Shown here one piece after another: positions 13,206 through 20,339 of a stretch of DNA of 42,518 bases. The notes beneath the pieces were generated by a model. It was not told the DNA's origin. It saw only the letters and a program-made list of their open reading frames with translations, and ran no database searches. Source of the DNA: a virus. The stretch's first letter is position 1; each line of letters opens with the position of its first letter. The position numbers and the translations under genes are program-made. The stretch spans positions 1-42,518 of IMG/VR virus record IMGVR_UViG_3300020463_000040. The stretch is one strand, 5' to 3'.

Positions 13206-13452
13206 GTGCTTTGCCCTTCCAAGTAGCAACTTCTTTTCCTCGCATGTAATGATCGCCTGGCTCGTAGTTTGACATAAGTTTTTTCTTTTTCTCAAGTCTT
13301 TTGATTGCGTCAAGTCTGTGAGCAGATAGTTTTGATCTTTCAATCATCAACGTCTTTGCCGACTCATGATATCCTTGTCTTGACAGTTCAGCCGCCGCTC
13401 TGGCTAAGCCAGCCTGTGCAAATAAGTTTTTAGTTCTTTCCCATAATAACAT
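13198..13452 (-). CDS. Small basic helical protein (84 aa)
   Basis: Begins MLLWERTKNLFAQAGLARAAAEL and continues as a charged, mainly helical protein with a KRLEKKKK cluster. No family is recognised; it does not match a phage structural protein I know. It is the third gene of the minus-strand cluster 13870-13054. Confidence 0.65.
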   Translation of the reverse strand: MLLWERTKNLFAQAGLARAAAELSRQGYHESAKTLMIERSKLSAHRLDAIKRLEKKKKLMSNYEPGDHYMRGKEVATWKGKAHA

Positions 13453-13477
13453 TTATATTCTCCTCAGTGTATGTGTG

Positions 13478-13660
13478 TTAGTATCTGTTATAATATTTGC
13501 GGACTGGTCCAAAAGGCCCGGCCTGGACCTCGCCCCTATCCAATTGCCTGATCCTGCGTTCCAAGTCAGCATGATCAGTAGACCTACCGAGATAATCTTC
13601 TTGCCAATCCCTGCGAGTCCAAAATAATTTTTGAATTGATTTAAGTATTGATAATAGCAT
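13478..13660 (-). CDS. DUF3563-like small protein (60 aa)
   Basis: The segment DYLGRSTDHADLERRIRQLDRG (residues 22-43) follows the DUF3563 pattern (yLaqStDhaDLErRmReLD), a short family found in proteobacteria. A very strong AAGGAGGTG precedes the ATG, which lies directly after the upstream stop codon. The origin is probably a host gene; the function is unknown. Confidence 0.7.
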   Translation of the reverse strand: MLLSILKSIQKLFWTRRDWQEDYLGRSTDHADLERRIRQLDRGEVQAGPFGPVRKYYNRY

Positions 13661-13870
13661 TTAAGCCACCTCCTTTGAGCCTAAATTAATCCGTGGCCCG
13701 TGGAGTTGTGCGTGGGTTGGTGCTTGTCCGTGGTTCTTCAACATAAATTGGTAAGCGTATTCCCAATCTCTGCCGTATTCTGTTTTAGCCCAAGTCAAAA
13801 GTTGATTGCGGTGACTATCTGTCATACCGCGTTTCATCCAAGACATCAGACCACTTATTAAGTGTGTCAT
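13661..13870 (-). CDS. Hypothetical protein (69 aa)
   Basis: Begins MTHLISGLMSWMKRGMTDSHR and contains WAKTEYGRDWEYAYQFML. Soluble, with no recognised family. It is the first gene after a late promoter at 14067-14074 and a leader of about 190 bases that contains a row of hairpins. Confidence 0.65.
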   Translation of the reverse strand: MTHLISGLMSWMKRGMTDSHRNQLLTWAKTEYGRDWEYAYQFMLKNHGQAPTHAQLHGPRINLGSKEVA

Positions 13871-14066
13871 TTTTTTCTCCTAATGTATGGATGCTTAAGG
13901 AAAGCAATACCCCGAGTCTTTTCTCGGCGTCAGTAGTCTTTGCTACCGTCAATGTCGCTTTGGACATCGTCATTCGCTTGGTAAGGCAAAGTGAACTTGC
14001 CCTGGTCTCTTCCCAGTGTCTGTGTGTGATTTAGAAAAAACATTGCATTTTTTTCTACTTCACCTG

Positions 14067-14074
14067 TATTTATT
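14067..14074 (-). promoter_or_regulatory. T4-type late promoter (AATAAATA)
   Basis: Minus-strand AATAAATACAGG. It predicts transcription leftwards from about 14061 through the hairpin array into the gene at 13870. Confidence 0.6.
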
Positions 14075-14242
14075 AAAGTAGTACAGAATCACTGCCCTAA
14101 TTCGGCGTGATTTCCGTGTTTTTTTTGTAAAGGCTGTTATGCTATTTTCGCAACAGTGTGTCAAATATAAGTTGACACTAATATTAGCAAGTTCTTATAA
14201 GAACCTGTTTTTCCTTTTGGTAGTATAAGTACTAATATGCAC

Positions 14243-14270
14243 TTGACTTTTTTAGTCGTTGTGCTATTAT
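14243..14270 (+). promoter_or_regulatory. Sigma70-type promoter of the AlkB-like gene
   Basis: TTGACT (14243-14248), 16 bp, TATTAT (14265-14270). The leader is about 40 bases and contains GGGAGAACGC before the ATG. Confidence 0.72.
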
Positions 14271-14316
14271 AGTAAAACATTGTGATTAACTATCAGGGGC
14301 AACCCGGGAGAACGCA

Positions 14317-15381
14317 ATGAAAAAACTTTTCGTAAACATAAGGTACTTCATAGCACCATTGTTAATATTGGCTACACTCGCAGGAGTGATGGCTGGTGGA
14401 GCATGGGTATGGACAGGTGTAGGCTTATTGGGAGTAGGCATTATACTTGACACCCTTATCAACGTCCAAACACGTGGAGCAGTTGATGAGAACGGTGAAA
14501 CCTTAGGCATCCCATGGCTACAGAATATGGTTATGTATATGATGTTGCCAGTGTTCATAGCATTACAATTAGTTCTTGCTTACCAAATCTTTCACGGTAT
14601 GGCAGGTGCAGAACTATTAGGTGCTGTGTTATCAACAGGTATATTTGCAGGCATAGGTATAATCTATGGACATGAACTATCTCATACAAAAGGCGTTGCT
14701 TTTATAATAAGCCGTTGGATGATGGGACTATCAGGTTCAGCACATTTCTGTTATGCTCATGTGTACAATCATCACTTGGAATTAGCAAGTGAAGATGATC
14801 CTGCAACCGCACCTCGTGGACGTGATATCTATTCACACTATATCAAATCACACTTAGGACAATCTAAGTTCTTGTTTGAAATGGAAAAGGGTAGACTAAA
14901 ACGTTTGGGTAAACCTTTTATATCATTTGGTAACAGATGGATAAGAGGCTACATGATGAGTGTGCCAAGCCTTGCATTGTTCTTCTTTGCAGGCGGTTGG
15001 TTAGGTGTTGCATGTCTGGCTCTTGTTTGGGTAATATCAAACTTCGAGTTAGAAGCACTTAACTATCTTGAACACTATGGTCTGTGTCGTGTTAAGAGCG
15101 AACCAATAGACTATAGACACTCATGGGATAATTCTACATTATTCACAAGTTGGTTCTTCATTGAGATTGGTCGCCAGGCTGATCATCATGACAGAGGTGA
15201 AACACACTTCTGGGAACTTGACGAAGTAGGCGCACCTAATACAGGTGTAGGTTACTTTACACTCTTTGCGTTAGCATTGATACCTCCTGTGTTTAATCGC
15301 TTTATGAAAAAGCATTTAGACAACTGGGACAAAAACTTTGCAACCGAAGCAGAAAGAGAAATAGCGAACTCTTTATCTTAA
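14317..15381 (+). CDS. alkB: AlkB-like membrane di-iron monooxygenase (alkane hydroxylase family, 354 aa)
   Basis: Integral membrane protein with about six spans and the histidine boxes of alkane 1-monooxygenases: GHELSHT (H119, H123), HVYNHHLELASEDDPATAPRG (H148, H152, H153), NYLEHYGL (H253) and RQADHHDRG (H290, H291). In AlkB the last box is HxDHH-like with a first His; here that position is Gln287 (codon CAG), so eight of nine expected histidines remain. Length is near that of bacterial AlkB (about 400 aa), slightly short. By family it would insert oxygen into the end of an alkane or fatty-acyl-like chain using rubredoxin electrons; no rubredoxin gene is nearby. It has its own early-type promoter and terminator, so it is a self-contained cassette. 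A divergent hydroxylase or desaturase activity is possible. Confidence 0.88.
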   Translation: MKKLFVNIRYFIAPLLILATLAGVMAGGAWVWTGVGLLGVGIILDTLINVQTRGAVDENGETLGIPWLQNMVMYMMLPVFIALQLVLAYQIFHGMAGAELLGAVLSTGIFAGIGIIYGHELSHTKGVAFIISRWMMGLSGSAHFCYAHVYNHHLELASEDDPATAPRGRDIYSHYIKSHLGQSKFLFEMEKGRLKRLGKPFISFGNRWIRGYMMSVPSLALFFFAGGWLGVACLALVWVISNFELEALNYLEHYGLCRVKSEPIDYRHSWDNSTLFTSWFFIEIGRQADHHDRGETHFWELDEVGAPNTGVGYFTLFALALIPPVFNRFMKKHLDNWDKNFATEAEREIANSLS

Positions 15382-15392
15382 TCCTCGCTGGA

Positions 15393-15420
15393 GGGTGCAA
15401 TCACAAGTTGCACCCTTTCT
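15393..15420 (+). terminator. Rho-independent terminator of the AlkB-like gene
   Basis: Perfect 8-bp stem GGGTGCAA / TTGCACCC with a seven-base loop, followed by TTTCTTT. Confidence 0.88.
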
Positions 15421-15452
15421 TTCCAATTGTAACAAAACTTTAATCTTCACTC

Positions 15453-15483
15453 TTGACTTTTATAAAAACTTGTGTTATAAATA
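15453..15483 (+). promoter_or_regulatory. Overlapping sigma70-type and late promoter of the PiT gene
   Basis: TTGACT (15453-15458), 17 bp, then TATAAATA (15476-15483), which is both a good -10 box and the perfect T4 late promoter. The gene could be read in both phases of infection. Confidence 0.75.
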
Positions 15484-15526
15484 AAACAGTTTATAAAGTA
15501 ATTCGTATTTTGTAAATGAATAAACG

Positions 15527-15554
15527 TCGGGCATCGTCGAGCCCGATCTTTTTT
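15527..15554 (+). terminator. Terminator-like hairpin inside the PiT leader (possible attenuator)
   Basis: Stem TCGGGC / GCCCGA (15527-15532, 15541-15546), loop ATCGTCGA, then C and six T. It lies between the promoter and the ATG at 15604, so most transcripts would stop here unless it is controlled. It would otherwise end a small RNA of about 65 bases. Confidence 0.7.
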
Positions 15555-15603
15555 AACTTGTGAGCGATGTGGTAAAAGCATCAAGCAGATAGGAGAAATA
15601 AGA

Positions 15604-16569
15604 ATGGACGAACTCACCCTATGGATGGCAATAGGGTTCGCCTTTGCCGCTTATTCCGTAATAGCAAACGATTCAGTACAGACTCTCGGTACATGGATAG
15701 CAAGTAACAATGAGAGATTCAATTGGAAAATTATGTGGGGGTGTGCAAGTGCAGTTCTCCTTTATACATTGTGGTACGGTTGGACAACAAATGGTGGAGA
15801 CATCAGTTACGGTAGACTTAACAAGATACCGTTCCAAGAAATACAATGGTATCACGCAATGGCACCAGCATTACTTTTAATACTAACAAGAATTGGCGTA
15901 CCGGTAAGTACGTCATTTTTAGTTTTAAGTGCCTTTGCAAGTACATTTGTATTAGAGAAGATGCTCGTAAAGAGTATGATGGGTTATGCAGTGGCGGCAG
16001 TCGCGGCATATATTATTTGGATAGTAGTTACTAAACTACTTGATGAAGCAAAGCCTGTCAAAGAAGAACACAAGAAAGCATGGCGTGTCGCACAATGGGT
16101 AACAACAGGCTTCCTGTGGTTTACTTGGTTAAGCCATGACATGGCAAACATTGCCGTGTTCCTACCACGACAGATACCTTGGGACTTAATGGTTATTATC
16201 TCACTTGTATTTGTAGGTGGACTTGCTTATATGTTCCGTGAAGGCGGAGGTAAGATACAAAAGATTGTAATTGAAAAGCACAACACAAGATATGTACGTT
16301 CAGCAACTATTATTGATTGTGTATACTTTTTAATACTATTATTCTTTAAAGAAATAAACGATATACCTATGTCAACAACATGGGTGTTCGTAGGATTACT
16401 ATGTGGACGAGAACTTGCTATGGCAACTATGACAGGCAAGGAAAAGTTCAAGACAGTATTTCCACTCGTAACTAAAGACTTCATTAAGATGATGATTGGC
16501 TTAGGTGCTTCTGTGGGAGTAGTGTTAACGATACACTATGTTATTGTTCCTAACGGTATAGGACTGTAA
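15604..16569 (+). CDS. PiT-family inorganic phosphate permease (321 aa)
   Basis: Polytopic membrane protein with the inverted-repeat signature of PiT transporters. The N-terminal motif is SVIANDSVQTLGTWIAS (GANDvanaxGT-like, about residues 19-35) and the second copy is WLSHDMANIAVFLPR (about 176-190). GVPVSTSFLVLSA matches the conserved G(I/V)PVSTTH segment. It would import phosphate with a cation. Phosphate transport genes are well known in marine phages and algal viruses, but usually as pstS; a complete PiT permease is less common. A good TAGGAGAAATAAG precedes the ATG. The upstream leader holds a terminator-like hairpin, so expression may be attenuated. Confidence 0.88.
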   Translation: MDELTLWMAIGFAFAAYSVIANDSVQTLGTWIASNNERFNWKIMWGCASAVLLYTLWYGWTTNGGDISYGRLNKIPFQEIQWYHAMAPALLLILTRIGVPVSTSFLVLSAFASTFVLEKMLVKSMMGYAVAAVAAYIIWIVVTKLLDEAKPVKEEHKKAWRVAQWVTTGFLWFTWLSHDMANIAVFLPRQIPWDLMVIISLVFVGGLAYMFREGGGKIQKIVIEKHNTRYVRSATIIDCVYFLILLFFKEINDIPMSTTWVFVGLLCGRELAMATMTGKEKFKTVFPLVTKDFIKMMIGLGASVGVVLTIHYVIVPNGIGL

Positions 16570-16578
16570 CTCATAAAG

Positions 16579-16605
16579 ATAGGGTGCCTTCGACAAGCAC
16601 CCTAT
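16579..16605. terminator. Bidirectional terminator between convergent genes
   Basis: Perfect 9-bp stem ATAGGGTGC / GCACCCTAT, A-rich on the left and T-rich on the right. It separates the PiT gene (plus) from the DUF1353 gene (minus). Confidence 0.88.
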
Positions 16606-16615
16606 TGTTTAACTT

Positions 16616-17101
16616 TTAGATATTATCTTCTTTAGGGACAATAGATCCGTTGCCAAATAAATCAACAGCCTTCCAAGCAGAATACTTTTTCCACTTAGGT
16701 ACTGATGGTTCAGCATCGTTCATTGCTAATAAAAATACTTTATCAGACGCCTTCTTGGCTTGTTTAATTAACTCTGCATCTTCCTTGTCTTTTATCTTCC
16801 AACGGTATTGTCTAATACCTTTGTATAGTAGGTCGTGAATGATAGCCGCTCTCGCTACATCAAATGGTGCTATTGCCCACCACATTGCTCTTGGCACTGA
16901 TGCTAAATCAGTAACAAATCCTGACGGTACTGTAATAGTTTCTGTTTTGTTAGTATCTCTTTTTACCTTGATGCCAACACCTTTAAGTGCGTTGACTTCA
17001 TCTACTGTAAGATCGTGTGTAGTATATGACAGGTCCCTACCCAACACCCATTTGCGTGGCGGGTTGAATTCTGCCATGATTTTGTTGTTAAAAGTTCCCA
17101 T
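16616..17101 (-). CDS. DUF1353 family protein (161 aa)
   Basis: The segment TVPSGFVTDLASVPRAMWWAIAPF followed by ARAAIIHDLLYKG is the DUF1353 hallmark (vP.GF.TDlaSvPr...aaviHDwLY). DUF1353 occurs in phages and prophages; the conserved TD..S.P and HD residues suggest a small enzyme, perhaps peptidase-like, but no activity is proven. AGAGGGAG precedes the ATG at 17101. It is a single-gene unit with its own late promoter. Confidence 0.88.
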   Translation of the reverse strand: MGTFNNKIMAEFNPPRKWVLGRDLSYTTHDLTVDEVNALKGVGIKVKRDTNKTETITVPSGFVTDLASVPRAMWWAIAPFDVARAAIIHDLLYKGIRQYRWKIKDKEDAELIKQAKKASDKVFLLAMNDAEPSVPKWKKYSAWKAVDLFGNGSIVPKEDNI

Positions 17102-17140
17102 AATATACTCCCTCTTAGTTTATAAACCTTTTTGCAGTAA

Positions 17141-17148
17141 TATTTATT
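17141..17148 (-). promoter_or_regulatory. T4-type late promoter (AATAAATA)
   Basis: Minus-strand AATAAATATT, about 34 bases before the DUF1353 start. It lies back to back with the plus-strand box at 17158. Confidence 0.65.
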
Positions 17149-17157
17149 TGTAATTGC

Positions 17158-17165
17158 CATAAATA
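17158..17165 (+). promoter_or_regulatory. T4-type late promoter (CATAAATA)
   Basis: CATAAATAGTAG, predicted +1 near 17171. It drives the long plus-strand block starting at 17187. Confidence 0.68.
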
Positions 17166-17186
17166 GTAGTAAGGAAACTGAACACT

Positions 17187-17447
17187 ATGAAAAAACGCAC
17201 AAGATCAATCTTAGAAGAATTAAACAATCTACATAGAGATCGTGATAATGATTCACTAATCGCTACTACAGGTACTAATATTATAGAAAGTGCAGTAAAT
17301 TTGCTTTCACGTATTAACGAACAGTACTCAGAAGAAGAAGCATTAGACATTGAACGTAGATTCCTAAACTCAATTAGAACAGGCGATACTAAGAAATTTA
17401 GACGTGGTATCCAAAAAGTACAGGAAAGCAGAAAAAATGATTCTTAA
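17187..17447 (+). CDS. Hypothetical late protein (86 aa)
   Basis: Begins MKKRTRSILEELNNLHRDRDND and is charged and helical throughout. The start has TAAGGAAACTG upstream. It overlaps the next gene by 11 bases. The early L-E-E motif resembles prohead protease sites seen in its neighbours. Function unknown. Confidence 0.7.
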   Translation: MKKRTRSILEELNNLHRDRDNDSLIATTGTNIIESAVNLLSRINEQYSEEEALDIERRFLNSIRTGDTKKFRRGIQKVQESRKNDS

Positions 17448-18198
17448 TGAAGGTGGTAATGTTTTTAAGGCTGATGATGGTGAGCCAACTACTCAACGCA
17501 TTCAACAAGCAGACGTAGACACAACATTAAAATGGATTGAGTCAATTACTGGTATGGATCATGTTAACATGAAGTTAGGTTCAACAGGAATTAAAAGTTC
17601 AAGTGGCGACTTAGATGTTGCAGTAGACAAAGACAAGTACGATAAGACAGAAGTTGAAAAGAAACTTATGCAATGGGTAATCAAGAACCACCCAGACGAT
17701 AAACCAAGACAGTGGGTAGCCAAGTCAGGTATCAATGTACACTTCAAAGCACCTATCAATGGCAAGGAAGAAAACGGATTCGTACAGTTAGATTTAATGT
17801 TTGGTGAGCCAGACTTTATGAAGTTCGCACTAAAAGGTTATGGTGACGATACAAAATACAAAGGTGTACACAGAGCAATATTAATTTCAAGTGTTGCAAA
17901 GTTTCATGGTTACAAGTTTAACAGTCAAACAGGACTTGTTGATAGAATTAATAATAAAACAGTTTCAAAGGATCCAGATGAGATTGCACAGTATCTTTTA
18001 GGAGACAGTGCCAAAGGTGCAGACTTAGATAGTGTTGACTCTATTGTTGCTAAAATTAAAAGCGATCCTAACTATGAAGCAATGACGGCAGACGCTGTAA
18101 AGTATTTTGAGAAAGACGGATTAAAATTACCAGAAGCAGTTCAGTATGAAGGACGTGAATGGTTTAGAAATACATTGGATAAGTTATATGAAGTTTAG
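17437..18198 (+). CDS. Nucleotidyltransferase-fold protein (253 aa)
   Basis: The region KLGSTGIKSSSGDLDVAVD (about residues 45-63) fits the G-S...D-x-D core of the Pol-beta-type nucleotidyltransferase fold, and a third acidic strand (FVQLDLMFGEPDF, near residue 120) follows at the right distance. The rest is mixed alpha/beta with no further domain recognised. The substrate is unknown. The N-terminus MILNE|GGN fits the T4 prohead protease rule, so the enzyme might be packaged and injected. The ATG at 17437 is used rather than a GTG at 17404, because the latter extends into the upstream gene. Confidence 0.72.
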   Translation: MILNEGGNVFKADDGEPTTQRIQQADVDTTLKWIESITGMDHVNMKLGSTGIKSSSGDLDVAVDKDKYDKTEVEKKLMQWVIKNHPDDKPRQWVAKSGINVHFKAPINGKEENGFVQLDLMFGEPDFMKFALKGYGDDTKYKGVHRAILISSVAKFHGYKFNSQTGLVDRINNKTVSKDPDEIAQYLLGDSAKGADLDSVDSIVAKIKSDPNYEAMTADAVKYFEKDGLKLPEAVQYEGREWFRNTLDKLYEV

Positions 18199-19888
18199 TG
18201 AAATAAAAAAAGAAGCACCTGATACACAGGACGGTTACAAAAAGCCTGCACAGTTTGATCCTAACGATATGGGAATCAAAAAAGGTATTAAGAAAGTAGC
18301 CGGTGCCGCAAAAGCAAACTTCCAAACAGGAAAGAATCTTGCTCAGGTTGGATCAGGTAAGAAAGATGCAAGTGTACTTGGCTTGATTGGTGCAGTCAAA
18401 GATGCAGGTAGTGAAGTCGGAGGAGCAGTCAAAGGTGATTACACTGCTGGACAGGCTGAACCAGTAGACGGTGACTTGGCACAGACTAAAAAAGATAGAC
18501 CAGATCAAAAGTTTCAAAAGAAACAAGACGGTGGTGATGCACAACCACAAAAACAAAAAGTAGAGCCTAAGAAACGTAATCCTAAATTAGTTAGTGATCC
18601 TATCAGAGGCGTAGAAGATTATACAAATGGTGCACAGTTTATTCACCCAGAGAACAAACTTTCATATCAATATGATGCAACAGATAAGATATGGAGACCA
18701 CAGACTACTGACCAAAGCGTTAAGCCAATAGATCAAGTTAAAGGTAAAGACTTCTTTAACAAAGATAAGAACCGTACAAGAATGGTAGAGGCTATGGATG
18801 CACGTATCCAACACATAGAAGATTTAATTTTCTTTAATGGTAGTGCTGGTGCAAAGAGAGCATTAGCAAAGATTAAAGCAATGGCGGAGAAGACAGACAA
18901 TGTACAGATCAAATGGGACGGATCTCCCGCAGTCATTTTTGGCCGCGATGAAAATGGAGAATTTGTACTCACAGACAAAGGAGGCTTTGTCGCAAAAGGA
19001 TATGATGGAAAAGCAAAGAGTCCAGAAGCAGTTAATAAAATGTTCTTGGCCAGACCCGGAGCAAAGAATGATCCTAAAGGCTTTAAAGCATTAGGAGCCA
19101 ATATGGCAAAGGCTTGGCCTATTATGGAAAAAGCAACTCCTAAAAACTTTAAAGGTTACTTTAAAGGAGACATGCTATACTTCCATGAGCCACAACAAGA
19201 ACAAAACATGTATCACTTTAAACCTAACATTGTACAGTACACAGTTAAGACAGATAGTGATATAGGTAAAAAGATTAATAAAAGTAAGATAGGGGTAGTA
19301 GTTCACCGAATCATTGACAAAGACGGTAACGAACAACCATTCAACGATTTTGATATTATGGAGGGTACAGAGTTACTTGTAATTCCTCCAGTAACAGTTT
19401 CAGAAACCGTAAAGGTTGATGAAAGTTCAATAGGGAAGTTAGAGAACATCATCTCAAGAAACAGTAGTGCTATTGACAGTTTCCTTGACAAAGCAAAACT
19501 TAAACAGATGCAAGTATCTGACTTCCCGAACATATTGTACACTTATGTAAATCAGAAAGTAGACTCCGGCTTAGACAATTTAGGCCGTGACTTTATTAAA
19601 TGGTTAGGATCTTCTAAGGTTAGTGCAAACAAACAAAGGAAGATACAAGAGTACATTAATGAGAACGTAAGTACATTCAGTGCTATATGGGATACCGTAA
19701 ACGGCATCATGAATGTAAAAAATAACATCATAGGACAGTTGAACAACCAAGATGCAGATGTAAAAGCAACCATTAACGGACAACCGGGTGGTGAAGGTTA
19801 TGTCGTAACTGGTGCCAACGGCGATATGAAACTTGTCAACCGAGGCAAGGGCGGGTTTACTCAAGCCAATAGATCGGTACAAAGATAA
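18188..19888 (+). CDS. Large phage protein with KxDG nucleotidyltransferase-like motif (DUF6267-like, 566 aa)
   Basis: The first 130 residues are a Lys/Gly/Gln-rich low-complexity region. The core then holds VQIKWDGSPAVIFGRDENGE (K242-x-D-G), which resembles motif I (KxDG) of ATP-dependent DNA/RNA ligases and capping enzymes. Later are YFKGDMLYF (motif III-like, about 325-333) and IGVVVHRII (motif IV-like, about 368-376). So a covalent nucleotidyltransferase activity is possible, but motif V is not obvious. It resembles the DUF6267 proteins of T4-like marine phages as I remember them. It starts at ATG 18188 inside the end of the preceding gene. The pairing with another nucleotidyltransferase-like gene suggests joint action. 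Confidence 0.72.
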   Translation: MKFSEIKKEAPDTQDGYKKPAQFDPNDMGIKKGIKKVAGAAKANFQTGKNLAQVGSGKKDASVLGLIGAVKDAGSEVGGAVKGDYTAGQAEPVDGDLAQTKKDRPDQKFQKKQDGGDAQPQKQKVEPKKRNPKLVSDPIRGVEDYTNGAQFIHPENKLSYQYDATDKIWRPQTTDQSVKPIDQVKGKDFFNKDKNRTRMVEAMDARIQHIEDLIFFNGSAGAKRALAKIKAMAEKTDNVQIKWDGSPAVIFGRDENGEFVLTDKGGFVAKGYDGKAKSPEAVNKMFLARPGAKNDPKGFKALGANMAKAWPIMEKATPKNFKGYFKGDMLYFHEPQQEQNMYHFKPNIVQYTVKTDSDIGKKINKSKIGVVVHRIIDKDGNEQPFNDFDIMEGTELLVIPPVTVSETVKVDESSIGKLENIISRNSSAIDSFLDKAKLKQMQVSDFPNILYTYVNQKVDSGLDNLGRDFIKWLGSSKVSANKQRKIQEYINENVSTFSAIWDTVNGIMNVKNNIIGQLNNQDADVKATINGQPGGEGYVVTGANGDMKLVNRGKGGFTQANRSVQR

Positions 19889-19900
19889 TAGGAGCAAACA

Positions 19901-20338
19901 ATGAAACTAAAAGAAATGTTAGATGACGTGAAAATGCACGAAATCGATGACGACATGAGAGACTTAGGACTTGATGGTCCAGATGCGGCTGACGATGATG
20001 AAGCAGGCATGGATGCTGAGTTCAAAAAAACACCAATGATTATCCAAGTAGGCAAAGTACTTGACTCGAGAGGTAATCCAAACCCAGTAAAAAGTTGTAC
20101 ACCAGACGATGGTAAAGAAATGCCATGTAGTCCGGAACAAGCGGCAACAATTAAAATGTTATTAACTACAGACAAAGTTAAACCTGCAATTAAACGTGAG
20201 TTTACAAAAGACGTACAGAATAGTGAAACACTTGGTATGCTTTTAAAAGCAGGTAGCAAAGACGATATGATCAAAGCATTCCTTGAAAAGTATGTTAGAG
20301 GTCAAGGAGACGCACCAGAGAGAAGTAACTACACCTAA
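19901..20338 (+). CDS. Acidic hypothetical protein (145 aa)
   Basis: Asp/Glu-rich N-terminus (DDVKMHEIDDDMRDLG), then a compact segment with IIQVGKVLDSRGNPNPV and a CTPDDGKEMPC pair of cysteines, and a helical C-terminus. AATAGGAGC precedes the ATG. It may be a structural or scaffolding protein, but no family is recognised. Confidence 0.72.
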   Translation: MKLKEMLDDVKMHEIDDDMRDLGLDGPDAADDDEAGMDAEFKKTPMIIQVGKVLDSRGNPNPVKSCTPDDGKEMPCSPEQAATIKMLLTTDKVKPAIKREFTKDVQNSETLGMLLKAGSKDDMIKAFLEKYVRGQGDAPERSNYT

Positions 20339-20339
20339 G

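Larger units (their letters stand above)
13871..14316. other. 446-bp intergenic region with a tandem hairpin array
   Basis: No gene is seen. It holds four consecutive small hairpins: CCGAG/CTCGG (13912-13927), GTAG/CTAC (13933-13946), ATGTC/GACAT (13952-13967) and GGCAA/TTGCC (13985-14001). The first three share a CTTT-type loop and a spacing of about 20 bases. To the right are a late promoter on the minus strand (14067-14074), an AATCAC/GTGATT inverted repeat followed by an eight-T run (14115-14128), and the alkB-like promoter. The hairpins probably lie in the structured 5' leader of the minus-strand operon, or in a small RNA. Confidence 0.6.

Noticed and set aside
13206-13343. N-terminal extension of the 34-aa membrane protein to 80 aa
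   Set aside because: The extension lies entirely inside the 84-aa gene in another frame; the short form starts with a good Met and overlaps it by only eight bases.
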